Below are positions 1 through 8,796 of a stretch of 64,000 nucleotides of DNA, in pieces. This DNA comes from Paraburkholderia panacisoli (GTDB lineage Bacteria; Pseudomonadota; Gammaproteobacteria; Burkholderiales; Burkholderiaceae): assembly GCF_008369935.1 (NCBI RefSeq), contig NZ_VTUZ01000044.1, forward strand, positions 1-64,000, read 5' to 3'. Numbering within the stretch: the stretch's first letter is position 1; each line of letters begins with the position of its first letter. Both the position numbers and the translations under genes were made by a program. The notes beneath the pieces are model-generated. The model worked only from the letters and a program-made list of their open reading frames with translations. It made no database searches and was not told the origin of the DNA.

Positions 1-102
1 CTGGTTCTTCTCACGAGCGCAAGGGCGGCTTCAGACCAAACACAGGTCAGACAGGTTATGGAAATTTCGGGAAAAGGGATCTTGACAGAAGTCTGCTCAT
101 AG
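1..102 (+). other. possible C-terminal end of a truncated reading frame
   Basis: Frame 1 is open from the first base to a TAG at 100-102 and reads 33 residues ending in GILTEVCS. This could be the tail of a gene that starts before the window. I recognise no family, and so short an open frame could be chance. Confidence 0.2.
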
Positions 103-512
103 AAGTGTGATCCACCGTCGAGACTCACTGCTGCGCCGCCCTCAGGAAATTCATGCATCGATGAAACAATCTGAAAACCACTGTCGCGATTGACACGCAA
201 AGTCATATCAATACCAGCGCACCCTTCTGGCAAGGAGGGCATCAGGTCGGTGGTCGACGAGGTCGCGGGGCACTACGCGCAGCGCGCAGACAGTCCGCTT
301 CAGCGTGACGTCGCCAAAGGCGCGCTTCGCCGGATGGCAAAGTCCGCGCACAAAAAGGCGCAAGAGCCGGCTCTCAATAGTCGTTGAGCGGCGGCAGCGG
401 AGATCCCGCCGTGGCTTGCTGAACGGCATGTCGGATTCATGGATGGCGTTATGCCTGCCCTGCACGACAACGACAAGGCCATGCACTATACCCACCCGCG
501 AAGACAATCCAT
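103..512. other. intergenic, no convincing gene
   Basis: A 65-codon frame from TTG at 190 to 387 and several overlapping frames on both strands are open, but none has a clear ribosome binding site or a recognisable family. The stretch lies beyond the 3' end of the DUF2950 gene. Confidence 0.4.
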
Positions 513-1448
513 TCAGGGCTGCACTGGCTGCCAGGACGGGTCCGGGTCAAACGACCTGAGCGCGGCTGCAACATCAGCCGAGCGCGGCCCAAGGTTCTTC
601 TGGTACGCCTGGCCGTCCTGGTTGATGATGAAACTCATCACGCCAGTCTTGCCGTATTCGGCAGGCCACGCGACGAGGCCGTAGCCTTTCATCAGCTTGC
701 CGCCGTCCACGTAGTCCTGCGCGCCGCCTTTTGCGTGCGGGCCTTGCGCCGTGAGGATCCGGAAGTGATAACCGTAGTAACCGTCTTTGACCACGGATCC
801 GCGTTGAGGCATGACCGCCGCGAGGGGGCCGAGCGGGCTTTCCGCTTCGCCTGGCGCGGCAGGCCAGTACAGGCCGTCGTGCCGCCCCGGCGTGCTGAGG
901 AGCCGCTGGGCATATTGCTGGTTCAGCGTGTTGTAGTCGTGCTGAGCGTCGACATAGGCGAGGGCGGTCATCATCGCTGCGTGTTCATTGCGGCCGATAC
1001 GGCGCGTCAGGATTTCATCCCGTCCGGCGACCGGATCGAAATGCCAGCCGTGTGAAGTCTGTACGAGCGGAATCGGCAACGTCCAGCCGTCTGTTCCGAC
1101 GGAGAGATGCTTGCTCGGGTGCCCGTCAACCGGCGCAGGATTGTCGACTATCTCGTGTCCTTTCGCCCATTGGCCCAGGAAATCATAGATATCATCCTCG
1201 CCCACGTTCTTCGTCGGGATGAACTGCGTGTAATCGTTGCCAAGCACATGCTTCATTGCGTCGCGATTATTGGTGGCGAGCGCATCGACGAAGGCATTGA
1301 CCGCGGCATCGGGCGTCGGGTAGACGGCCTGGGCATGCGCGGGCGTAGCGCCGAGTAGAAGGGCAGACGTGGCGACCGTCATACCGACGATGGCGGGGGC
1401 GACCGCAGCGCTGACGCGGCGTACGCGAAGTGCAGGAAAGTGGATCAT
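513..1448 (-). CDS. DUF2950 family secreted protein
   Basis: This 311-residue protein has an N-terminal signal peptide (hydrophobic stretch at about residues 15-38, ending APAHAQA). The mature part matches DUF2950 as I recall it: a YPTPDAAVNAFVDAL start, an aromatic-rich middle with GYYGYHFRILTAQG, and a C-terminal VMSFIINQDGQAYQKNLG. The molecular function of the family is unknown, and the signal peptide points to the periplasm or surface. AGGAG stands 6 bases before the ATG. It lies 21 bp downstream of the DUF3300 gene on the same strand, an arrangement common for these two families, so they were probably co-transcribed. The reading frame is intact although its upstream partner is broken. 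Confidence 0.85.
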   Translation of the reverse strand: MIHFPALRVRRVSAAVAPAIVGMTVATSALLLGATPAHAQAVYPTPDAAVNAFVDALATNNRDAMKHVLGNDYTQFIPTKNVGEDDIYDFLGQWAKGHEIVDNPAPVDGHPSKHLSVGTDGWTLPIPLVQTSHGWHFDPVAGRDEILTRRIGRNEHAAMMTALAYVDAQHDYNTLNQQYAQRLLSTPGRHDGLYWPAAPGEAESPLGPLAAVMPQRGSVVKDGYYGYHFRILTAQGPHAKGGAQDYVDGGKLMKGYGLVAWPAEYGKTGVMSFIINQDGQAYQKNLGPRSADVAAALRSFDPDPSWQPVQP

Positions 1449-1469
1449 GAGCGGCTCCTTTGAAATGGT

Positions 1470-2783
1470 TCAACGCCGGCCGATGGGGCGGTGACCACCG
1501 CCGCCACCGAATCCGCCGCCGCGTTGACCGCCGCCGCCGAATCCGCCACCACCGCCACCGAATTCGCCACCGTGTTGACCCCCACCTCCCGCACCCAGTC
1601 CGCCACCGCGATGCTCACCGCCGCCGTTACTCGCCAGCGACTGCCGGCTCGCTTGCCCGCGCTGCATATCCTGTCGTGCGGCGTTGCCGTCGCCAGCGCC
1701 GCGCAGCGCGTTGTCGCGGTTGACGTTTTGAGCGCGATTCTTCAGATCGCTGTTGCTGACGCCGCCCTGGTTCTGCGCGCGGCCCTTCAGGTCGTTGGAG
1801 CTGACACCACCCTTCTGGATATCCTGCAAACGCTGGCTCGCCGTGCCGCCCAGATTCTGACCCGTCCGGTTCTGAAGCGTCTGCTCCGCCTGCGCGCGTG
1901 ACGCATCGCGGCCCCGGTAAGCATCGCGTTGCGCGGCGTTGAGATTCGCATTGCGATTGACATTTGCGTTGCGATTCCAGTTCGCCGTGTTGGTATTCGC
2001 GTTGATCCGGTTGTTCACGTTGATATTGTTGTACCGGTTGACGTTGACGTTGACGTCGTGAGTGTTCCAGTTAAAGCCGCCCCACAACGAATTCGCCACC
2101 GCAATGCCGGTACCAAACGCGAGGCCCGCGGCCAGCCCCGTCGCTATCGCATAGCCGGGTGGCGGCGGCACATACACGGGCGGATAGGCCGGATAGGGCC
2201 ACGTGCCGTAGACGACTGTCGGGTTATACGTCGGGACATAGACGACCTGTGGATTCGCCGGGACGATCTGGATCGTGCTCTGCTCGACGATCACTTTCTG
2301 CTGTTCGTTTGTTTGCAGGTGACCGGCTTGCTGGGCCTGTTTGCGCAGCCGCTGCACCGAGTCCATCACGTCGTTCGGCTGCGCGAGAAACGCGTTGCCG
2401 ATCTGTGTGACCCAGTCGGGTTTCGACGCCATCGTCGCCAGCACCTGCGGAAACGCCACGAGCGATTGCACGCTTGGGTCCCAAGGCTACGACGCAACGG
2501 CCTTTACGGCGTCGTCGCCCTTCATGTTCGGATTGGCCTTCGACCAGTCCGCCGCAGCCTCGACCTCCTGCGGGAAGGTGGCAGCCATCAGCACCTGCGC
2601 GAGGAGGGCGTCCGGGTAGAGCGCAATCGGCGCGGTCAGCGAGTCGAGCTGCTGGCTGGAAATCCGCGGGGCGTTTTGCGCATAGGCGGCGGACGGTGCA
2701 AGGACGTCGATGAAAAGCGGTGCGGCGGCGAGTGCGACCAACAGGATCAGTGAGCCGCTCTGGTACTCCCGGGATCGTTTCAC
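1470..2783 (-). pseudogene. DUF3300 family protein interrupted by an in-frame amber codon
   Basis: Reading starts at GTG 2783 behind a GGGGGGA ribosome binding site, with a signal peptide ending PSAAYA, then the DUF3300 core (LTAPIALYPDALLAQVLMAA). At 2489-2487 a TAG replaces the expected glutamine in the conserved VAxQPWDPSV block. The frame then continues without any shift through PWDPSVQSLVAFPQVLA, a membrane-spanning glycine-rich region, an asparagine-rich region and a long Gly/Arg-rich tail. Without the TAG the product would be about 437 residues. Because only one base (CAG to TAG) separates this from an intact gene, the call is a fresh nonsense mutation, amber read-through or a sequencing error. 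The function of the family is unknown. Confidence 0.85.
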
Positions 2784-3004
2784 GATGAAGTCCCCCCTCG
2801 TTGGAAGATGGGTATATCGTCGTCCTGCGCTGCGCGCGGGACATCTACCGGCACTCGCGCGCAAACGACCGATAAGCCGTCCTCATTGCGGTATCCAGAC
2901 TATGCTCAGATCAGACTAGCAATTTTTCCTCGGGATTTCAGGTTTTTCTGGTCATTTCCAAATCGGGTGTCAGTTGTCAGGCCGGTCACGTAAGATGGTG
3001 TGGT

Positions 3005-3210
3005 GAAGAAATCAAAATCGCTCTATCAGAGCCTGCGCGACATCGAGGAGCTGCTCTTTGAGCGTGGCGTGATGTTGACCGGGTAAAGGCGGCGCGACAA
3101 AACCGCGCCCAGACGATTCTTCAATCGTGTGCTGCGCTCGAGCCCCGTGCCGCGCAAGATCGTAACTGATCAACTGCGCAGTTATCCCGGCGCCGCATCC
3201 CCCAAGGGGA
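3005..3210 (+). pseudogene. IS6 family transposase remnant (internally deleted)
   Basis: One frame, crossing a TAA at 3084-3086, first gives the N-terminal IS6 signature YQSLRDIEELLFERGVMLT and then jumps to part of the DDE catalytic domain, RRRDKTAPRRFFNRVLRSS followed by VPRKIVTDQLRSYPGA. The helix-turn-helix and the first part of the catalytic core between these blocks are missing. The second block closely resembles the remnant at 18869-19035, so both derive from related elements. It is non-functional. Confidence 0.7.
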
Positions 3211-3334
3211 CTTCCTTCGGGGCGTGCGCGGTTTTCGCGAGCCCAAACGCACACAGAAGTTTCTCGGCTCTTTCGCAATAACGCGGTCCGCTATGATGTA
3301 CGGAACAAGATGAACGACACAAAACTCGATGAAG

Positions 3335-3460
3335 ACGTTGAATCCCGCGGTGGTCCGAGTGCTCAAGCGTCTGCATTGTCCGCTCGATGTGACCTGACTT
3401 GCGCTCGCTGGTATGTGGCCTATCCGTCGGTCCTTATAAACATCGGCGCTGTCCAATTCA
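3335..3460 (+). pseudogene. second IS6-type transposase N-terminal scrap
   Basis: The plus strand gives VLKRLHCPLDVT and, after a frame change, CARWYVAYPSVLINIGAV. This fits the N-terminus of some IS6 transposases (LKRLHYPLDVILLCVRWYVAYPLS as I recall it). It follows the other remnant, so an N-terminal piece lies downstream of a C-terminal piece and two elements or a rearrangement must be involved. It is short and degenerate. Confidence 0.4.
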
Positions 3461-4068
3461 AAGAAATGCGAAAGAGGGTGACCGTCGCGCGAAAGTCTAC
3501 TGTCTGAACGTAGCCGACGTCTGAACGTCCGAATTACGGGGCGAGCGAACGACGCCTCCAGGCTGGACCCCGTCGGACGATGAACTCCCGTAGACACCCA
3601 TGGCAGAGCTTTGACGTGCCACACGCTAACGCCAACCGTTTGGACGACACTATCGACGCTGATATCAAAACCAGGATCCAGTCAAAAAAAAGTTAATTCG
3701 TCATCCTCTATTTTATGATCAGATTAACCCATGGCCCGGCATCGATGTCTGCCTTCGAGAACATCTCGCTATCAAAGGTGTTCGAATCGAATGACCGGTC
3801 AACCCGATCCACCGTGGGTACCCACCGACAGCGCCGGTGACTCGCTCTCGCAGTAGGAGCATCCTCGTCAAATCATCGGCCAATAGAGTCATTCGCTCGT
3901 GCATTGATGTGGACGGTCGAATGTTGAATCCGCCACCGGGCAGCGGACTTTTGCGTATATCCTCCACGACACGCGTCATGGTCCTTTGCGATGCCGCAAA
4001 TATTCGTGTATCGCGTCTATCATGAAAGGCGGCGTTACCGTCGTTGATCAACCCGTCAGGAGAGGAAC

Positions 4069-4596
4069 ATGACCAAGCTGGCCTCCACGATCAAGCATGA
4101 ATTCATGGAGATGCTGCCGCCAACGATCTACTTCTTCGTCATCCTCCACATCGTCGCCCTCATGCGAGCGCTGATCAGCCGAGGCTACGAGATCACATTG
4201 CCGACGTCGGCCTCCGTTACCATCGCCGCCCTGATTCTCGGCAAATCGGTGCTGATCGCCAACCTGCTGCCGTTCATCAACCGTTTTCCCGAGAAGCCGC
4301 TGATATGGAATGTCGGCTGGAAAACGGCGATGTACACCCTGGTGGCGTTGATCGTGCACTACCTGGAGCGCCTCTACGAATACTGGAAGGAGGCGCCTGG
4401 CCTGGCTGCCGCCAACCACAAGTTGCTCGCCGATCTCAACTGGCCGCATTTCTGGGCGATACAGATCCTGTTGGTGACGCTCATCGCTATTTACTGCGTG
4501 GTCGAGGAGTTGGCCCGCGTGGTCGGCCGCGACAAGCTCATGGCGATGTTCTTCGGTCCGATGCCCCCAAAGCCGACCGGGCAGAGTGTTGGGTAG
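4069..4596 (+). CDS. unrecognised multi-pass inner membrane protein
   Basis: The protein has 175 residues. ATG 4069 follows a good ribosome binding site (AGGAGAGGAAC). I see about four hydrophobic segments, near residues 17-37, 47-67, 83-100 and 128-147, with a conserved-looking polar stretch (NRFPEKPLIWNVGWKTAMYT) between the second and third. I do not recognise the family. It stands alone, 220 bp upstream of the receiver gene, with no sign of co-transcription. Codon use matches its neighbours, so I consider it a real gene of unknown function. Confidence 0.65.
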   Translation: MTKLASTIKHEFMEMLPPTIYFFVILHIVALMRALISRGYEITLPTSASVTIAALILGKSVLIANLLPFINRFPEKPLIWNVGWKTAMYTLVALIVHYLERLYEYWKEAPGLAAANHKLLADLNWPHFWAIQILLVTLIAIYCVVEELARVVGRDKLMAMFFGPMPPKPTGQSVG

Positions 4597-4727
4597 TCCA
4601 GTCTCAGGCACGGTACGGCCGTTTATTGGGCGTCGACGGCGACATCTCCACGCGCCCGGCGCTGACGCTTCTCTTTACCGGCTCGGGCTATGCCGCAAAG
4701 CGCTACGCGTCGGCCCCGTTTCACTCA

Positions 4728-4745
4728 ATTGCCCTAAAGGGCAAT
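4728..4745 (+). promoter_or_regulatory. palindromic operator, copy A
   Basis: ATTGCCCTAAAGGGCAAT is an inverted repeat with 7-bp arms and a 4-bp spacer, 74 bp before the receiver gene at 4820. Downstream of it are a GTCCTGATAG element 13 bp away and an ACTTGATC element, both shared with copy C at 11415. Related copies stand before the sulfatase gene and the DUF2252 gene. Confidence 0.65.
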
Positions 4746-4819
4746 CTCATTTCCCCTCGTCCTGATAGTGCGTCGGCCGCGCCTGCACAACACTTGATCC
4801 AACGGATCGTGGCGGGATC

Positions 4820-5197
4820 ATGGAAGGGACACAGTACCTGATCGTGATTGTCGAAGACGACGACGGCATGAGGCGCGCCCTGGAACGTCTACTGCGCATC
4901 TCGGGCTATCGAACGTTGGCGTTCGATAGCGCGGAAGCGCCAGGCGCTACGAATGCCACGGTCGGAGTTGCATGTCTCGTGCTCGACGTACAGCTACCAG
5001 GAAGATCTGGGCCGGAGTTCTACGCACAGCTTGGCGCCGGACGTCCTCCGGCGGTGTTCATTACGTCCCATGACAGTCCCGCTACGCGTCGTGCCATCAG
5101 CCGGTTCGGAGGAAGTGAGCTGATCTGCAAGCCCTTTCCGGGGAAAGTGCTGCTAGACGCCATCGTCCGCGCCATGCATCGAGGCCCGCCGCCATGA
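4820..5197 (+). CDS. single-domain response regulator (receiver only)
   Basis: The 125-residue protein is a stand-alone CheY-like receiver: acidic pocket VEDDDGMR at 11-18, phospho-acceptor Asp in CLVLDVQLPG near residue 56, the Thr/Ser switch position in FITSHD, and the conserved Lys in ICKPF near 105. It has no output domain. It most resembles the receiver of the FixJ-type regulator at 10782. It lies between palindrome copy A and the sulfatase-maturase gene, so it may tune the phosphate flow of the SBP-type sensor kinase at 8797 or act as a phosphate sink. That role is inferred from position only. Confidence 0.8.
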   Translation: MEGTQYLIVIVEDDDGMRRALERLLRISGYRTLAFDSAEAPGATNATVGVACLVLDVQLPGRSGPEFYAQLGAGRPPAVFITSHDSPATRRAISRFGGSELICKPFPGKVLLDAIVRAMHRGPPP

Positions 5198-5316
5198 CCG
5201 GGAAGGGTGGCGAATCCAGGAGTGCGTAGGAGTCAAGCCGACCAGGAGAGGCTTGTAGCAGAGCGATCCCTACAACGCCTTTGTCGAGTGCTTCTCTATT
5301 CGCAGGACCGTCCACC

Positions 5317-6567
5317 ATGAACCAGCCCGCACTGCACCTGCCACTGTTGCCGCCCACTCGCCACTACCGCTTTCATGCGATGGTCAAGCCGAGCGGAGCC
5401 GAATGCAATATCAACTGCGATTATTGCTTTTACCTGCACAAGAGTGATCTTCTGCATCACGAGCCGCATGCCCGGATGAGCGATGCGCTTCTAGAGCAGC
5501 ACATTCGTCAGTACATCGAAGCCCAGACCGGCGACGAGGTGGTATTTTCCTGGCAAGGCGGCGAGCCGACGCTGATGGGGCTGCGGTTCTTTCACAAGGT
5601 TGTCGAACTGCAGCACCGCTACGCCAGACCCAACCAGCGCGTCGCGAACGATCTGCAAACCAATGGCATTGCGCTCGATGACGAGTGGGTGCGCTTTGTC
5701 AAGAAACACGGCTTTCATGTCGGCCTGTCGATCGACGGCCCGCGTGAACTGCATGATATCTATCGCAAGACGCGGAACGGCAAGCCGACTTTCGACCATG
5801 TCATGGCTGCGGCACGGCGCCTCGCCGACGCGGATGCATCGTTCGCCGCGCTATGCGTAGTCAACCGCCAGAACGCCCAGCGTCCGCGCGAAGTCTACCG
5901 TTTCCTCGCCGACGAGGTCGGCACGTGGCGCGTGCAGTTCAATCCGGCGGTCGAGCCCCGGGTCTTTAAGGAGGCCGCGCCAGGCAAGCTCGACAGGCGC
6001 ACCGCACCGCTGCAGGGCGCCCCGCGTGCACGTCCCGGTCATCCACTTTCGATCGTGACGGACTGGTCAGTTGATCCGGATGATTACGGCCGTTTTCTGA
6101 TCGGCGCCTGGGACGAATGGCTTGAAACGGATCTCGGCCGGATACACGTCAACCTGTTCGAAACCGCAATCGCGCAGGCGGCAGGCATGCCGGCGCAAAC
6201 CTGTACCCAGTCCGAATTCTGCGGCAAAGGCGTGGCGGTGGAACACGATGGAGAGGTGTATTCGTGTGACCACTTTGTCTATCCCGAGTACCGGATCGGC
6301 AATATCACCGGGACGCATCTGGGCGACCTGGCGTTTTCCGCCAGGCAGCAAAAGTTTGGCATGGACAAGCGTGACACGCTGCCGAAGCAATGCCGCGATT
6401 GCGCCTACCTCCGACTGTGCTGGGGAGAGTGTCCGAAAAACCGCTTGATCAGGACGCGCGATGGCGAGCCGGGACTCAACTATCTATGCTCCGGACTGTA
6501 TGCGTTCTACGACCATATCGGCCCGGACGTTGTACGCATCCTCAAGCAAATGGGGCGCCTGCAGTAA
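5317..6567 (+). CDS. radical SAM anaerobic sulfatase-maturating enzyme (anSME type)
   Basis: The 416-residue enzyme starts at ATG 5317 (MNQPALHLPL). The radical SAM cluster motif is C30-x3-C34-x2-C37 (ECNINCDYCFYL). WQGGEPTLMG and the C-terminal SPASM region with cysteine clusters (QTCTQSEFCGKG, YSCDHF, CRDCAYLRLCWGECPKN) bind the auxiliary [4Fe-4S] clusters. Enzymes of this family oxidise the active-site Ser or Cys of a sulfatase to formylglycine without oxygen. The sulfatase encoded convergently at 6745-8376 has a Ser-type motif, the kind that requires anSME. The gene follows the receiver gene by 119 bp, so both may be transcribed from the palindrome-A promoter. Confidence 0.88.
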   Translation: MNQPALHLPLLPPTRHYRFHAMVKPSGAECNINCDYCFYLHKSDLLHHEPHARMSDALLEQHIRQYIEAQTGDEVVFSWQGGEPTLMGLRFFHKVVELQHRYARPNQRVANDLQTNGIALDDEWVRFVKKHGFHVGLSIDGPRELHDIYRKTRNGKPTFDHVMAAARRLADADASFAALCVVNRQNAQRPREVYRFLADEVGTWRVQFNPAVEPRVFKEAAPGKLDRRTAPLQGAPRARPGHPLSIVTDWSVDPDDYGRFLIGAWDEWLETDLGRIHVNLFETAIAQAAGMPAQTCTQSEFCGKGVAVEHDGEVYSCDHFVYPEYRIGNITGTHLGDLAFSARQQKFGMDKRDTLPKQCRDCAYLRLCWGECPKNRLIRTRDGEPGLNYLCSGLYAFYDHIGPDVVRILKQMGRLQ

Positions 6568-6744
6568 TCCGCAAGCCGGGAGCCGACACTGGCGCCGGCA
6601 TTTGCGCTGTGCGGCCCGGCTTGCAGGGCACAGCGGGGCCGGCTTGAGGCGCCGTTACTGACACGATCACGCGCCACTCCCGCATTGACCGGGTCGCTGG
6701 GCCCGAATCGCCTTTCCGCTGGCGACCCGGGCGAGCGGCAGTGG

Positions 6745-8376
6745 TTAGTTGCTGCTGCCGTGGGGATTGTCGAGCTTCTGCATCGCACCTTCGATCGCCT
6801 TCTTCATGCTGAGCGTATCGGCGCCCTGACTCGGCGGGAACTCCTGCAGGGTCTTGAGATGTGCGGCGAGGAACGGACCGGCGGCTGTCGGCGCCCAGAG
6901 CTTCTGCGCGAAGAACTTGCGACCCGCGTAGCCGAATTCCTCAGAATCGGGCGTCATCTTTTCCATGGGATCCATCAGCAGGTTCACGACGTAGGGCACG
7001 CTGGGGTAAGACTTCTCATCGAACCAGTTGTTATGATGCTTCACGCCGATGTGCATCTTCCAGCCATCGACGCGAACGGCCATCAGATCGGTCTCGTCGT
7101 AATAGAAGATTTCACGACGCGCGGACTTGTCTGTTTTGCCGGTCCAGTAGTCGAGATTGTTGTAACCGTCGAGGTGGACTTTGTAGCTCGCGCTGCCCAG
7201 TTTCCTGCCCTTCAGCAGATCGTCCTTGAGCGTCGGCGCACCCGCTGCCGCAGCCAGCGTGACATAGAGATCTTCGTGGCTCTGAATGCCGTTGAATTCG
7301 GATCCCGGCTTGATGTGTCCGGGCCATCTCATCAGGCACGGGACACGAACTCCGCCTTCCCATGTGGTTCCCTTCTCACCGCGCAAGGGCGCGTAGCCGC
7401 CATCCGGCCAGTACATCAGTTCATTGCCGTTGTCGGTCGAGTAGATGACGATCGTGTTGTCGGCGACGCCAAGATCCTTGAGCTTCTGGAGAATCTGGCC
7501 CACCAGTTCGTCGTGCTCGAGCATTCTGGCGCGAACAACGTCTTCTTCGGCGCGGCCTTCATCGACCGCCTTCTGCACATACTTCTGGTTCGGATGCGAC
7601 CAGATATGGATGGCAGTGGAGTTGTACCAGACGAAGAAGGGCTTGTTATCCTTTGCCACGCGGTCCATGTATTTCAGCGTCTCGTCGGTTACCTCCTGGT
7701 CGATCGTTTCCATGCGCTTGCGCGTCAGCTTGCCTGTGTCCTCGATCTTCTGTTTGCCAACCCTGCCGAATTTCGGATCGACGCTCGGATCGTCCGCATC
7801 GGTGGCCCAGGTGTGCAGCACACCGCGAGGGCCAAATTTCGGGAGGTAGGCGGGGTTCTTCTGCCCCGGATAGTCAAGCTCCTCTGGCTCCTCCTCGGCA
7901 TTCAGGTGGTACAGGTTGCCAAACCATTCGTCGAAACCGTGCACGGTCGGCAGGAACTCATTGCGGTCGCCCAGGTGATTCTTGCCGAACTGGGCTGTCG
8001 CGTATCCCTGTGCCTTGAGCACCTCGGCGAGCGTCGGATCGCTCTTCTGAATGCCCCGTGTCGAACCGGGAATGCCGACCGTGGTCATCCCGGTGCGGAT
8101 CGGCATCTGCCCTGTGATGAAAGCCGCGCGGCCTGCCGTGCTGCTCGGCTGGCCGTAGTGATCGGTGAACAGCGCGCCGTCAGTCGCGATACTGTCGATG
8201 TTGGGCGTGCGCCCCATCATCCCATGCGTATAGGCTCCGACATTCCACATGCCGATGTCGTCGCCCCAGATGACGACGATATTGGGTTTGTCGGCAGGCG
8301 CGGCTTGAGCCGAAACCGCCACCACCGACATCATCAGCGTGGCTAGTACGGTCTTCTTCAGGCTGAACGGCTTCAT
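6745..8376 (-). CDS. periplasmic Ser-type sulfatase
   Basis: The 543-residue protein starts at ATG 8376 behind GGGGGAG and has a signal peptide cleaved near AQA-AP (residue 26). It carries the alkaline-phosphatase-fold sulfatase core: metal-binding WGDDIG at 37-42, the formylglycine motif S79-T-A-G-R83 in PSSTAGRAAF, GKNHLGD, and the second metal site STDNGNE. The residue to be modified is serine, not cysteine, so maturation should need the anSME at 5317. The substrate cannot be read from the sequence; similar proteins are annotated as arylsulfatases. The gene is convergent with the maturase and divergent from the sensor kinase. Palindrome copy B lies about 210 bp upstream, in the correct orientation to control it. 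Confidence 0.9.
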   Translation of the reverse strand: MKPFSLKKTVLATLMMSVVAVSAQAAPADKPNIVVIWGDDIGMWNVGAYTHGMMGRTPNIDSIATDGALFTDHYGQPSSTAGRAAFITGQMPIRTGMTTVGIPGSTRGIQKSDPTLAEVLKAQGYATAQFGKNHLGDRNEFLPTVHGFDEWFGNLYHLNAEEEPEELDYPGQKNPAYLPKFGPRGVLHTWATDADDPSVDPKFGRVGKQKIEDTGKLTRKRMETIDQEVTDETLKYMDRVAKDNKPFFVWYNSTAIHIWSHPNQKYVQKAVDEGRAEEDVVRARMLEHDELVGQILQKLKDLGVADNTIVIYSTDNGNELMYWPDGGYAPLRGEKGTTWEGGVRVPCLMRWPGHIKPGSEFNGIQSHEDLYVTLAAAAGAPTLKDDLLKGRKLGSASYKVHLDGYNNLDYWTGKTDKSARREIFYYDETDLMAVRVDGWKMHIGVKHHNNWFDEKSYPSVPYVVNLLMDPMEKMTPDSEEFGYAGRKFFAQKLWAPTAAGPFLAAHLKTLQEFPPSQGADTLSMKKAIEGAMQKLDNPHGSSN

Positions 8377-8796
8377 CACTCTCCCCCTCAAGAGGTTACG
8401 AACATTCCAGCGTCGCGCGTAACCAACCATGCCGCTTGCGTTTTTGCTCGCAGGTACGGCTCGCAAGGCGCAGCTCGGTTCGATGCGCGAAGTGGTCGCG
8501 ATGCGCCCACGGAATTTCCCGGGTTACGAATAAAGCATCGTAGAGGCACGCGCTTCGTACCATCGGGGATAGGTGCAACTGTGACTGCCCCTTAGGGCAA
8601 TGTTTGCCGGAGATGGGCGAAATCGAAACCGGAATCGCGCCGAATGAAGCGGCGCCATCCTCATGGCGGTTTGCACCGAAAATGCAGCTATCATGTATTT
8701 GACTGATCACTGCGGGTGGCAGCGGCAGAGAGACAGCGCCGCGTCGTTTTCGAACCCGTATCCTTCAGACCCTGTGCTTCTGGCGCACTGCTCCGC
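8377..8796. other. divergent control region between sulfatase and sensor kinase
   Basis: No gene is supported here, although the kinase frame is open back to GTG 8716. The stretch contains palindrome copy B and must hold both divergent promoters. The 5' leader of the sulfatase would be up to 200 nt long. Confidence 0.5.
8584..8601 (-). promoter_or_regulatory. palindromic operator, copy B
   Basis: On the minus strand this reads ATTGCCCTAAGGGGCAGT, one arm mismatch from copies A and C. Thirteen bases further on the same strand comes ATCCCCGATGG, matching ATCCCGATGG in copy C at exactly the same offset. The conserved spacing and orientation indicate that the site drives the sulfatase gene. Confidence 0.65.

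Larger units (their letters stand above)
2784..4068. other. gene-poor stretch holding IS6-type transposase scraps
   Basis: Apart from the two transposase fragments listed separately, I see no convincing gene. Several frames of 60-170 codons on both strands in 3.1-4.05 kb lack family features and ribosome binding sites. The AT-rich patch at 3680-3720 may hold promoters. Confidence 0.5.

Noticed and set aside
1470..1650. Possible short tandem repeat array (GGNGGC units)
   Set aside because: It is the codon repetition of the Gly-rich tail of the DUF3300 protein, not an independent repeat element.
6685..8346. Long plus-strand frame opposite the sulfatase gene
   Set aside because: It mirrors the sulfatase codons, has no family features and is explained by high GC in the third codon position.
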